NCBI GenBank assembly: GCA_963281255.1
Contig: OY725488.1
Location: 8,157,524-8,221,523, forward strand
Reading direction: 5' to 3'
Source: Aphrocallistes beatrix
Taxonomy: Eukaryota > Porifera > Hexactinellida > Sceptrulophora > Aphrocallistidae
Length of the DNA stretch: 64,000 bases
Positions within the stretch are counted from its first letter, which is position 1. Each line of letters opens with the position of its first letter. A program made the translations under genes and the position numbers. Below are positions 58,799 through 64,000 of this stretch, piece after piece. The notes under the pieces were generated by a model. That model worked only from the letters and a program-made list of their open reading frames with translations. It was not told where the DNA came from and did not search any database.

Positions 58799-61700
58799 GT
58801 AACGAATTGATTGAAGAAACTGCCGGGCACAGAAAACTGATTTTTGGCATGTGGGAGTATTTTGGCTATGGCTCCACTAAGTTCTGAGCTCAGACCAAAA
58901 TGTCGACTCATCATGAAATTATGACGTCATTGTCACATTTTTAAAAGTTCAGCAATACAGTCATTCGAGCATAACTCAGCCATTATAGGAGATAGAAGGC
59001 TGAAATTTTAATAGAATCTGTATACTAACATACCTCACATATGATGCAACTATCATAAAATGATTAAAAAAATGATTTAAAAAAAATGAGGCTCATCACT
59101 TTGTTATGACGTCATCATTACTCATCAAAATTTTAAAATTGACAAATTTGGTGATTTTTCGTGCGATATAGATTATGACAGTAGGACAGACGTATTTAGT
59201 GATGTTATCTCCCTTTTAATTAACCAATGTGACCCCAGGCGACTGAAGGGAGCCTCCGGCGGACAAAGTGTTCGCCACCCGCGCAGCGCAAGCAAGCGAA
59301 GCTCGCTTGTATATATATATATATATACATATATATACATGTGGGAGTCTTTTGGCCATGGTTCCACTAATGTTCTGAGCTCAGAGAAAAATGTCGACTC
59401 ATCATGGAATTATGACGTCATTGTCACATTTTTAAAAGTTAAGCAATACAGTTATTCGAGCATAACTCAGCCATTATAGGAGATATAAGACTGAAATTTT
59501 AAAAGAATCTGTATACTAGCATACCTCACATATGATACAACTATCACCAAAAAATGATGACTCATCACTTTGTTATGACGTCATCATTACTCATCAAAAT
59601 TTTAAAAATTGACAAATTTGGTGATTTTTCGAGTGATATCGATTATAACAGTAGGACAGACTTATTTAGAGAGGTTATTTCCCTTATAATTAATCAATGT
59701 GACTCCAGGCGCCCGAAGGGCGCCTCTGGCGGCCACAAAGTGTCCGCCAGCCGCGCACCGCAAGCAGCGAAGTGCGCTTGTTGTATATAATGCTATAATG
59801 TATGCTATTTCTTTCTATAGAAGAGAATCTCAACTCTTCCGATGTACAAGTATATGAAAAACTCTTCAGTAGTTTCCAAGTTATCTGGAATATATTGAAC
59901 AACCAGCACATACCTAGTTTTGAATCGAATACAATGCTAGTTGGTGATCTGATTGGAGTTGGAAATAAAGAAGGTCTGCTAACAGAACTGATCTCTCTGC
60001 TTGTTAATATCCACAACGGCTTCATATCCACATACAATAAGTCGTTTTGTATACCTACAAGGTGATTATTTTGTTTATTAGTTTTTTTGTTTCTCCTTAT
60101 CTTCTTATGACAGTTTATTAAGAAGGTAAATGACACCTCACGCGGAGACTGGACGAGCACGCTGGCTGAAAAAGCTTTACAGGCCTAGACTGTACACTAT
60201 TATTTATTGATTTTGAAACTTGTTCTAAATACAAATCGTCATAGGCGTAGCCAGGAATTTTTGTAGGGAAACCAACCGAGGTTCTGCGGGACGTTATAAG
60301 CCCCCAGTGGGGTCCAGGGGCGAAGGCCCTGAAAGCTAACAACAATTTGTCCCACCATTTGGACAGATTCATCCAATTTTGAGGTTCTAGAAAAAAAAAT
60401 TCCTCCGATAACACTTCCTTCTCTCCAATTATTTTATAATTTACTAAATAAATATCCATACTTTATCAGATCCAGGGGAAATATTTCATTAACATTCCTT
60501 TAAAAATTCCATATTTGTTAATAAACAATCATATTTCCAGCTCAATTATATGTGAATAACGCTTATTAATTTAAAGTGAACTTAAAATAGTTAAAACCAA
60601 GGAATTATTTAGGAGAGCGAAAAATTTAGAATATTCTCATTTATACCAAAGTGTTATTTACTAATTAGTGATTTCGGTGTATGGGGATTAATTATGTTAG
60701 AGCAAAGGTTGAATAGTGCATAATACCCTGGCCAGAAGATTCTACCAAGATTGCCTCTTACACAATAATATGGTTACGAATCGAAATTTTTTAAAATTTT
60801 GGCAATGGCTATACGTATATCTTGATACCGTGTTTGATGCGGTGGTAAAATATTTTTAAGCTCTTTTCTGCATGGTTAACTATTTTAGGTTAAGTATGTA
60901 AAATTGATTCGTCTTCGAACGTAGTATTTCTGATCTATTTTAGTGCATCTCCTATAGGGAGATGCCCTTATGGAATTTTTAATTTATGTTCTTTTAGTTT
61001 ATTCTTTTAATTTATGTTCTTTTAGCATATAGAATTGTCCATACAAGGTTTCTTGTGCCGTACTATCATTCTATTGACCCTATTTAATTAAAAATCTATC
61101 TAGGTCTAGAAGAAGTGTACCGCTGAGTGTTGTTTCTCCTTCACACATGATCAACTACGAAGATCATCTTGACAGTCTCATATTCTCTAACGCCACTTAC
61201 TCCTTCCAAATGAGAGAAGGGACACACATCCACTATAACTTCAGTGGTATTCAGAAGGACTTTGGTACAAGATTTATGTCCTCTAAACCCACAATAACAC
61301 TAGAAACATTAGACACAGAGTATCCAGAACAGATTTCTATGCTTGATTACTTCAAAAGACTCAAACTGAAAATTCGTCAAGTCGGTTCAGTTGAATTTAC
61401 ATATACTAGTATACATATGAAGTTAATGTTCCATTTTAACTTGTACGTAACTTGTTAGGAAGAATTACCAGATTGGGATACGATTAAAGAAGAAGTGATG
61501 AATCCTGTTGAAATATCTGAAGTTATTTCTCTTATTGAGATGGTTCTTAAGTTTGCATCTACTACGGATGGATGTTCTCCCGACACGAAACTAAAATCTT
61601 ATTTACACGAAGTACTCAGATACCCGAAAAAGAAAAATCTAATCAGCGAGAGAGTTAGTGTTCAGAAATTTTAACCTTCTAAATATTTTAATTGTAAACG

Positions 61701-62940
61701 AAGATATCACATACTATATACTTATATCCTAGGCAAACAATATGTGTTGTCTTAAACACTTATCATCGCTGTGGCACCATTTGTCTATCCACAGAGCCAA
61801 GCTACTAGTGTTTCTTCATCAGGTAATTAAAATTGATTTATATGCTGTCACTGCCGAAATAATTTAGATTATTCTACATTTGTTAGAACACGAAAAGTAA
61901 ATGAGTTCGAAAATCTATTATCTATGATTTAATTTTGGCATAAGTCTTTTGACCATTTGTTTTTTTTACAATCTTTAAACTAGTTAATTTATTTTATCAT
62001 TATATCTCTATTTCTAGTCTCCATTTCCCTCCATATCTCACATTTATTTGGAGAATTTGAAGCCAGTAGATATTCCGAAGTTAATGCAAGACATTAATGT
62101 GACAAATGTAGATGGAATTCTCGCACTAATACACGATTTTATCTTGTTTAATCTGAATGTATCAGATCAGGCAGTTTATTCAAATAAAAAGTAAGTAGTA
62201 CTTAGACTAGAGATATTTTAGTATTGTCTAAATAATTATACTTCATTTTTGAGTAAATACGTTGCCTCTAGAATGCATTAGCTCTTCATAAAAAATACAT
62301 TGAACTACGTAAGCACTCAGTCTGATAGTAAGGTTGATTTGTCTTTTTGTATTTACTGTTGCTATGAGATTAATATTGCTTTGCACCAATGCTGAATTTT
62401 ACGAATAGAATACTCAAATAATGTAATCAATCTCTAGTATTGATCATTACAAGCGCGCTTCGGGTGCCTAGGCTCACATGGATTAATTATATGATAGATA
62501 ACATTTCTAAATAGGTATGTCTGTCTTACTATGGCTGAGTTATGGACAAAAAACTGAAATTTCTCATTATAAAAAAAGTGAAAATAACGTCATCATTCCA
62601 TGATGAGTCAACATTTTCGTCTGAGGTCAGAACTTGTTGGAGCCATAGCCAAAAGACTCCCACATGCCAAAATTCAGCTTTCTGCTCCTGAAAGTTTCTT
62701 CAACCAATTCGTTATATATTTATACATATACACAAACATTAATCGAGTTTTAATAGTAAGGATTTACATTTCCTGTTTAGTTTGCAAGAGAGTCTTAATA
62801 ACTTTTCTAAAGGAGAAACAATTTTCTCATCATCCAAAGGAACACCTGACTGTAGAATGATTCCAGAAGATATCTCTGTCTCCCAAACCATTAGTGTTTG
62901 GACTCATATCTTCCAGGAGGCGAGAGGAAGGTTTATTTGA
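21338..62940 (+). CDS. RNF213: RNF213-like gene, copy B, apparently complete
   Basis: Exons: 21338-30878 (one frame change, see 23835-23941), 30943-31108, 32419-32865, 35213-35385, 35484-35953, 38613-38745, 38851-38927, 45244-45324, 45954-46211, 47745-47862, 50452-50895, 51157-51273, 51512-51613, 52942-53295, 53719-53879, 54582-54871, 56327-56492, 56561-56853, 59821-60061, 61104-61380, 61459-61653, 61733-61822, 62018-62190, 62781-62940. Every junction is GT..AG and matches copy A in phase. About 4,840 residues, slightly below vertebrate RNF213. Order: zinc-ribbon-like N-terminus, CBM-like domain, helical stalk, AAA core with two ATP sites, then E3-shell helices without RING or RZ finger. The start ATG is chosen because the frame opens there with the family-typical cysteine-rich N-terminus. 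Confidence 0.88.
23835..23941 (+). other. Frame junction inside the copy B giant exon
   Basis: The frame starting at 21338 stays open to TAA 23939-23941. The frame used downstream opens after TGA 23832-23834 (its first ATG is at 23862). The change of frame must fall in this 107-nt overlap unless an intron begins earlier. Very short GT..AG pairs exist (for example gttag...cccag) but would give introns under 30 nt. A longer intron from about 23693 (gtactttttcc) to the cccag near 23901 is possible. A one-base indel or assembly error is the simplest alternative. Copy A does not cover this part. Confidence 0.7.
30943..32865 (+). CDS. RNF213: Copy B exons 30943-31108 and 32419-32865: linker after the motor
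   Basis: The first exon reads NLTSISSHGDKHYFKKRR then LLRCVQKAVSRLFDPSES; the second ELADLTCDKISNLLSQITS, with PLLGGILAILDTHKNLDL. Splice sites are tttag|aatctg, caag|gtatac, tctag|aattag and tttg|gtaag, all as in copy A. The intron between them has grown to 1.3 kb by insertion of a Helitron-like element and other repeats; copy A has 145 nt there. Confidence 0.85.
31140..31768 (+). mobile_element. Helitron-like repeat, copy 2
   Basis: 5' part tattaaaagttaaaacgc; 3' part has the hairpin ggcggacac-aaa-gtgtccgcc (31707-31727) and ends gcaagcgaagcgcgcttg. It includes a segment (31255-31420: gggagttcgaag, cctcgccgagatagg) that recurs at 39696-39870. Confidence 0.6.
31985..32265. other. Remainder of copy B intron; hAT-like end
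   Basis: Contains a C-rich stretch (31998-32090) and gttaagaacccctggc near 32240-32256, which is like a hAT terminal repeat in reverse. I did not find the matching left end. Confidence 0.35.
32937..33636 (-). mobile_element. Helitron-like repeat (long variant) with internal minisatellite
   Basis: Minus-strand 3' end at 32937 (aagcgcgcttcgcttg, then gcggacactttgtgtccgc). The body contains two roughly 130-bp units (ccgaaaatatgatattcgaaatc, aaaaccccatgtcaacc, ttggaagctagtttctagc). The same unit recurs at 43040-43220, 49030-49400 and 52230-52550. Cut on the right by the MITE at 33637. Confidence 0.6.
33637..33767. mobile_element. 5'-truncated MITE of the 11229-11418 family
   Basis: gtcacttcttttggcaggac through ctattaagcggagtcgactg, nearly the same as the right half of 11229-11418. 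Confidence 0.65.
33785..34200 (+). mobile_element. Helitron-like 5' part, long variant
   Basis: Starts tcttatatattaaaacacta followed by tttttgttttgtttgtctg and gaattgattgaagaatt; the body shares the gcgaaaatatg / tgctagag words with the other long-variant copies. No 3' end recognised. Confidence 0.5.
34559..34957. mobile_element. Foldback MITE (CAGAGTGACAAATAAGTTCT ends)
   Basis: Almost complete palindrome: arms about 190 bp, centre near 34750-34770 (ctgcgtggcagg). Left end cagagtgacaaataagttct, right caccctg. A 157-bp short relative lies at 40218-40374. Confidence 0.85.
35213..35953 (+). CDS. RNF213: Copy B exons 35213-35385 and 35484-35953
   Basis: The first exon is 173 nt as in A and reads GMDETFERFEDNFNQSSIG. 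The second reads TLYIMLSVAASKHRRTRMDR, then LPEVTIPSIHIAYHLIRRRI and, near its end, LIEENWDLFQKDF. It has a few in-frame insertions relative to A in a lysine-rich loop (KKKHLKKDGHPEEF). Donor taag|gtagat, phase 2. Confidence 0.85.
36221..36980. mobile_element. Foldback element with X-box-like motif in both arms
   Basis: Left arm caaaaaccgtatacgatag, right arm ctatcgtattcggtttttg; arms continue inward over about 350 bp (gaatgtctatgcattcttc against gaagaatgcatagacattc). gttgctatggaaac at 36471-36484 and gtttctatagcaac at 36827-36840. Confidence 0.8.
37376..38250. repeat. Foldback with TGTCAGAAT arrays and C8/G8 runs
   Basis: Outer arms have many TTGCAGAATTGTCACTTGTC units (left) and the reversed ATTCTGACAAATGACA units (right). 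Inner arms are 37486-37620 and 37793-37937, carrying gcatgaaaaaatgcccccc, accatggatattc and poly-C/poly-G runs of 7-10. A related short stretch occurs at 53985-54055. Confidence 0.75.
38613..46211 (+). CDS. RNF213: Copy B exons 38613-38745, 38851-38927, 45244-45324, 45954-46211: region around the lost RING
   Basis: These encode RLKWENAKCLAIFVVHFLDE, IVFQEDANLRSPQTIKSILD, then SINSKDIIHICDPDGKELHS ending GTC, and SCHLKLLDLFQDISARFF. As in copy A, only about 27 residues lie between the helix before and the helix after the expected RING, with no C3HC4 pattern. The 6.3 kb intron 38928-45243 is made of nested transposons; I found no RING-like exon in it. Confidence 0.8.
38928..40163. other. Copy B intron, left part
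   Basis: 39696-39870 repeats a segment of the Helitron-like copy at 31255-31420 (gggagttcgaagat, cctcgccgagataggt). The rest is unassigned AT-rich DNA; the open stretch 39303-39542 has low-complexity composition and no sign of a gene. Confidence 0.45.
40218..40374. mobile_element. Short foldback MITE (CAGGGTGACCCATAAGTTCT ends)
   Basis: Near-perfect palindrome: cagggtgacccataagttct at left, tatgggtcaccttg at right; inner cttatactcaaacgatct against agatcgtttgagtataag. Same family as 34559-34957. Confidence 0.85.
40380..41003 (+). mobile_element. Helitron-like repeat, copy with full ends
   Basis: Starts tccttactattaaaactcga and ends aagcgaagcgcgcgcttg. Contains the 3' ggacac-aaa-gtgtcc hairpin and an internal extra block with tgaattattcaa repeats. 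Confidence 0.65.
41817..43550 (-). mobile_element. Helitron-like repeat (long variant), middle layer of the nest
   Basis: Minus-strand 5' end at 43550 (tcttatagattaaaatgcta) and 3' part near 41817-41860 (gcggacgcctggagttgctc). Contains the ccgaaaatat..attcgaaatctac minisatellite unit on both sides of the inserted foldback. Confidence 0.55.
41982..43041. mobile_element. 1.06-kb foldback element, inner layer, with X-box-like motifs
   Basis: Ends catagcctactatatataag and its mirrored form cttattatagtaggctatg. Arms about 480 bp pair closely (gctgccttaaatcattaac against gttaatgatttaaggcagc); centre near 42500. gttgctatggaaac at 42332-42345 and gtttccatagcaac at 42663-42676. Confidence 0.85.
43715..43920. 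other. Unassigned intron sequence
   Basis: Short AT-rich stretch between two mobile elements; nothing recognised. Confidence 0.3.
43921..44420 (+). mobile_element. Helitron-like repeat with a 27-bp perfect palindrome
   Basis: Starts tgtatatatatatctgcaac; ends aagcgaagcgcgcttg. Where other copies have a short GGCGCC-type hairpin, this one has a perfect 27-bp inverted repeat (44327-44353 and 44357-44383, loop AAA). Confidence 0.7.
44421..45243. other. Unassigned intron sequence before exon 45244
   Basis: AT-rich, with short inverted words such as taccaaccgtaccaa; no gene or clear repeat end seen. Confidence 0.3.
45340..45925 (+). mobile_element. Helitron-like repeat, 3'-truncated, next to an exon
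   Basis: 5' part ttatatattaaaacgttag followed by a (GTAT)n run (45374-45399), then gaagaaactgccaggcacag and the usual body up to tatttagagatgttatct. It ends 28 bp before copy B exon 45954. Confidence 0.6.
46348..47676. mobile_element. Element with CTCTAGGGGTCCGAATAAAC ends
   Basis: Left gctctaggggtccgaataaa, right tttattcggacccctagag: near-perfect terminal inverted repeats 1.3 kb apart in copy B intron 46212-47744. It hosts the MITE 47129-47459. gttcctagcaac at 46972-46983 resembles the X-box word of the foldbacks. Confidence 0.7.
47129..47459. mobile_element. 330-bp MITE (GGGCATGCCTAATTTCCGGG ends), nested
   Basis: Left gggcatgcctaatttccggg, right cccggaaattaggcatgccc (allowing one mismatch). 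It lies inside 46348-47676. Confidence 0.8.
47745..50895 (+). CDS. RNF213: Copy B exons 47745-47862 and 50452-50895
   Basis: The first exon reads RNESIKNQIAKHMNEQWLML then VLLQSLE; the second DSYHHNFLRSRENIRNAIEK and IESVAAIRFAIHWIVKWKTA, as in A. The acceptor of the second exon sits at the end of a (GTTT)n microsatellite (about 50422-50445) followed by ttttccttcag. The intron between the two exons contains the 200-N assembly gap, so its true size is unknown. Confidence 0.85.
47941..48140. other. Assembly gap, 200 N
   Basis: Exactly 200 undetermined bases, a common placeholder length, in intron 47863-50451 of copy B. Helitron-like sequence follows immediately on the right. Confidence 0.99.
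48141..48452 (-). mobile_element. Helitron-like pair at the gap edge
   Basis: 48141-48178 is a plus-strand 3' end (gcagcgcaagcaagcgaag). From 48180 to 48452 follows a minus-strand copy ending in ttttaatagtagga, the reversed 5' terminus. Two copies meet head to head, which may be why the assembly failed here. Confidence 0.6.
48900..49420 (+). repeat. Minisatellite of about 130-bp units (long-variant Helitron body)
   Basis: Three diverged units with gtgtagatttcgaatatc, ataaattatttgtttactt and gctagagactagc. 48920-49030 repeats a segment also present at 46490-46610 (cgcttactcaaatggccttg). Confidence 0.55.
49480..49545 (+). mobile_element. Helitron-like 3' end fragment
   Basis: aacacaaagtgttcgctagc followed by gtgcgcaaagcgcacttg: the two 3' hairpins of the family without its body. 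Confidence 0.5.
49602..50107 (+). mobile_element. Helitron-like repeat, nearly full length
   Basis: Starts tccttactattaaaactcga after an A, ends aagcgaagcgcgcttg before a T: the insertion position between A and T fits Helitrons. No coding capacity in about 500 bp. Confidence 0.7.
50108..50451. other. Intron end with (GTTT)n microsatellite
   Basis: Unassigned sequence, then a (GTTT)n run at about 50422-50445 that runs into the splice acceptor ccttcag of exon 50452. Confidence 0.6.
51157..51613 (+). CDS. RNF213: Copy B exons 51157-51273 and 51512-51613
   Basis: RRYLDLFYGVDNTYATVAEL and INEKKFQQNIIFALFSEFVP. Three extra codons near the end of the first exon relative to A (SKIQSQRK against STQKK). 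Both are phase 0. Confidence 0.8.
51686..52175 (-). mobile_element. Helitron-like repeat, minus strand
   Basis: 3' end at 51686 (gcgcttcgcttgcttgcac, ggacactttgtgtccgc), then a G9 run at 51805-51813 and the body in reverse up to ttaaaatttcagcc. 5' end not preserved. Confidence 0.55.
52176..52621. mobile_element. Helitron-like long-variant fragment plus reversed 5' end
   Basis: 52230-52550 has the roughly 130-bp minisatellite units. 52556-52580 has ggcgcccgcagggcgactc. 52595-52621 is the reversed 5' terminus (ttttaatagtaagga). Confidence 0.5.
52942..53879 (+). CDS. RNF213: Copy B exons 52942-53295 and 53719-53879: region of the lost RZ finger
   Basis: Exon 52942-53295 is 354 nt, the same as in A, and encodes KKKLRECISNVLPKEPVDLQ through LQNHFFPAISEEEYTPTK. 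Exon 53719-53879 reads NVNKIKSHSDSEPTSSDRSQ and ends HVLGDPFSRPITPAGI. This second exon contains no cysteine at all, so the RZ zinc site is missing. The intron 53296-53718 contains no alternative RZ exon that I can see. Confidence 0.8.
53296..53718. other. Copy B intron at the RZ position, nothing recognised
   Basis: AT-rich non-coding; read in all frames for a C-x3-H or C-x2-C exon and none found. Confidence 0.5.
53880..54581. other. Copy B intron with TCTAACAATTGACAAC repeats
   Basis: 53985-54055 has three attctaacaa / ttgacaacat words related to the arrays at 37376-38250. The remainder is unassigned. Confidence 0.4.
54582..56853 (+). CDS. RNF213: Copy B exons 54582-54871, 56327-56492, 56561-56853
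   Basis: NLAPRSVALIRTLMHSIFIW (290 nt, same length as in A, few differences), then TDLLTSSDRDGWEYSFETN, then TFYEEENETNLN and LWRHRGIIGYEHLTQLF. The 68-nt intron 56493-56560 is the shortest clear intron of the gene. Confidence 0.85.
55693..56060 (-). mobile_element. Helitron-like repeat, minus strand, shuffled
   Basis: 3' end cgcgcttcgattgcttgcgc, then the long-variant body (atggatccgaaaatg), then from about 55885 the short-variant body (ggctgaaattttaata, atgacgtcatcattacgc). It is a junction of the two variants. Confidence 0.5.
56854..57181. other. Unassigned intron sequence
   Basis: No repeat ends or reading frames that I can assign. Confidence 0.3.
57797..58341 (+). mobile_element. Truncated Tc1-like transposon
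   Basis: Terminal inverted repeats cactgccggtcaaaaagaat and attctttttgaccggcagtg, flanked by TA. Contains the N-terminal part of a transposase (58022-58216). The DDE catalytic part is deleted, so it cannot transpose by itself. Confidence 0.85.
58022..58216 (+). pseudogene. Tc1-like transposase, N-terminal DNA-binding fragment
   Basis: About 64 residues: MPSKPRISIENLILLSEKSH, then a helix-turn-helix (TEVAKMVGCSQKSVGEILRK) and the GRPRVTT linker typical of Tc1/Tc3 transposases between their two HTH motifs. The frame stops at TAA 58214-58216; no DDE domain follows before the right terminal repeat. Confidence 0.8.
58731..59310 (+). mobile_element. Helitron-like repeat, full length, with (TA)n
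   Basis: Starts tccttactattaaaactcga after an A, has (TA)n at about 58766-58796, and ends gcaagcgaagctcgcttg before a T. Contains all family segments. Confidence 0.75.
59311..59781 (+). mobile_element. Helitron-like repeat, 5'-truncated, in tandem with the previous one
   Basis: After a (TA)n tract it begins catgtgggagtcttttggcc and ends gcagcgaagtgcgcttg, about 40 bp before copy B exon 59821. Head-to-tail with 58731-59310. Confidence 0.7.
59821..61380 (+). CDS. RNF213: Copy B exons 59821-60061 and 61104-61380
   Basis: EENLNSSDVQVYEKLFSSFQ then LVNIHNGFISTYNKSF, and RSRRSVPLSVVSPSHMINYE with IHYNFSGIQKDFGTRF. The second exon is nearly identical to A 18177-18453. A Helitron-like element ends about 40 bp before the acceptor of the first. 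Confidence 0.85.
60062..61103. other. Copy B intron with a TGGCGTAGCC-type repeat
   Basis: 60240-60330 matches the repeat at 14270-14380. 60990-61030 has a duplicated ttcttttaatttatg / ttcttttag word. Nothing else assigned. Confidence 0.45.
61459..62940 (+). CDS. RNF213: Copy B exons 61459-61653, 61733-61822, 62018-62190, 62781-62940: C-terminus
   Basis: EELPDWDTIKEEVMNPVEIS, ANNMCCLKHLSSLWHHLSIH, SPFPSISHLFGEFEAS-like segment starting SPFPSISHLF, and the terminal NLQESLNNFSKGETIFSSSK ending SVSQTISVWTHIFQE, stop TGA 62938-62940. The last intron carries a Helitron-like element whose end lies 17 bp before the last exon. I see no AATAAA within the next 200 nt. Confidence 0.8.
62451..62763 (-). 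mobile_element. Helitron-like repeat (internally deleted), minus strand, in the last intron
   Basis: 3' end acaagcgcgcttcgg at left; reversed 5' terminus ttttaatagtaagga ending 62763, 17 bp before the last exon of copy B. The middle of the element is missing. Confidence 0.65.
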
Positions 62941-64000
62941 TTTTTAAACAGATTAATTTTACTTTTTATGTGAAACTATCACTGTATTTGAATCTAATGC
63001 TATTGTCTTGCTTTTGAATTGAATTGTGAATATTATTATTTTGATTTGTTTATCATTGTAGTATTATCCCAATGCATTTGTGTATTTATAGTATTTATTG
63101 CTTACTAATCATGCAGTGGCGTAGAACTATGGTCAACTCATGAGGGGCATAAACCCCAGCTGGACAGGCCTGAGTTGTTGGATGAATTTGTATTGCGAAA
63201 TCAGATTAGGAATAATGCATTTGCCTTCAGCAAAGACCTGATTTGTTGAGATTGAGATAATATCGCTATCATATGCAATTATATTATGTTTTGTCTAAAA
63301 GCTGCTCTAAAATCTATTTCAAGTAATATTACAACTCGTCATTAAGGATATAAGTAACTAAAAGTGCCGTATATGACATATGTCGATTAATTTTCATTCT
63401 GCGGAGGGAACTTTATACCACATTGCCCCCCCCCATTCTGTGCCGATATAATCATACTACATTAATATAATCGTATTCACATGGATTCTGCGCCAATGCT
63501 TGCCGGTGTACCAGGCAATGCACTGATGTAGCTTCTGGGGTAAGGTCTCGCACGAACTTCGCAAATCGAGATCGAGCTCCAAGCATTGCAGGAACATCCA
63601 TATAAACTGGGCATAAATTTTTCCCCCTGAAATTATTATATTTTTAAAGCTGTCTACATTCCTCAACACGTCAGTGCTCATTTAGTAGTCTTCAATGGCG
63701 AGCAAAAGAAAATGAACCAATACTCTTATAAATAAGTTCCTAATATATGTTGCAATAATGATTTACTAATAATTCTAGAGTCTTTGATTTTGATAAATTA
63801 ACATGATTTTGATCACCAGCCCAAGGCACACAGAAAATAAGTCCGTGGCCCACGGGTTTAGTGATTTGATCATGAATGATTCAGAACTCACTCGCTAGCT
63901 GAACTGATGGCAACGAAACACTAAACCTTACCACTCGTTGGAATAAAGTGTGAGACCTTTGAACCTGAATCCGATTCCAACCCGTTAGTGGAGACATGCT
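62941..64000. other. Downstream of copy B
   Basis: 3' flank. 63114-63180 has cagtggcgtagaactatgg, a TGGCGTA-type repeat fragment. 63424-63435 is a C-run. On the minus strand 63457-63626, after tttcag, there is an open stretch that I cannot identify. No other gene seen. Confidence 0.4.
63457..63681 (-). CDS. Open stretch on the minus strand, unidentified, possibly an exon
   Basis: Reads MSTDVLRNVDSFKNIIISGG and continues with QCLELDLDLRSSCETLPQKL. A tttcag precedes base 63626 on the minus strand and would allow a second frame (EKFMPSLYGC, then RARPYPRSYISALPGTPASI, stop). Codon-like composition but no family recognised; it could be part of a gene to the right or of a transposon. Confidence 0.2.
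   Translation of the reverse strand: MSTDVLRNVDSFKNIIISGGKIYAQFIWMFLQCLELDLDLRSSCETLPQKLHQCIAWYTGKHWRRIHVNTIILM

Overview
This is an AT-rich, intron-containing metazoan (very probably invertebrate) nuclear window. The evidence is GT..AG introns, one coding strand, giant multi-exon genes of an animal protein family, and introns full of small DNA transposons (MITEs), foldback elements and Helitron-like repeats. I could not fix the clade. There are 200 Ns (an assembly gap) at 47941-48140.

The window holds a head-to-tail tandem pair of RNF213-like (mysterin) genes on the + strand. Copy A enters from the left already inside its AAA motor and ends at 19885. Copy B runs from an ATG at 21338 to a stop at 62940 and appears complete (about 4,840 residues over about 24 exons; human RNF213 is about 5,200). 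Exon for exon the two copies have the same structure: one giant exon (9.5 kb in B) carrying the N-terminal zinc-ribbon-like motif, a CBM-like domain, the long helical stalk and the AAA core, followed by 23 small exons encoding the region that is the E3 module in vertebrates. A spreads that last part over 16 kb and B over 32 kb, because B's introns hold more transposons.

The main biological observation is that both copies keep the ATPase machinery (GDTGCGKT and GKPGTSKS Walker A motifs, intact Walker B motifs) and the E3-shell helices, but the RING finger and the RZ finger are both missing. Short, cysteine-poor exons sit where they should be. These look like RNF213 motors without the known ubiquitin-ligase zinc modules, a state fixed before the duplication.

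A has an in-frame TAA (3694-3696) in an otherwise preserved exon. B has one unresolved frame change at 23835-23941. Exons of the two copies share long identical stretches (295 nt without a difference in one place) while introns cannot be aligned, which suggests gene conversion.

The non-coding part is a dense and often nested set of mobile elements: a Helitron-like short family with about 20 copies, MITEs with CAGT-type pogo-like ends, Tc1-like ends including one transposase fragment, long foldback elements (two of them carrying RFX X-box-like palindromes in both arms), a hAT-like pair of ends, and minisatellites. The intergenic spacer between A and B is only about 1.45 kb.
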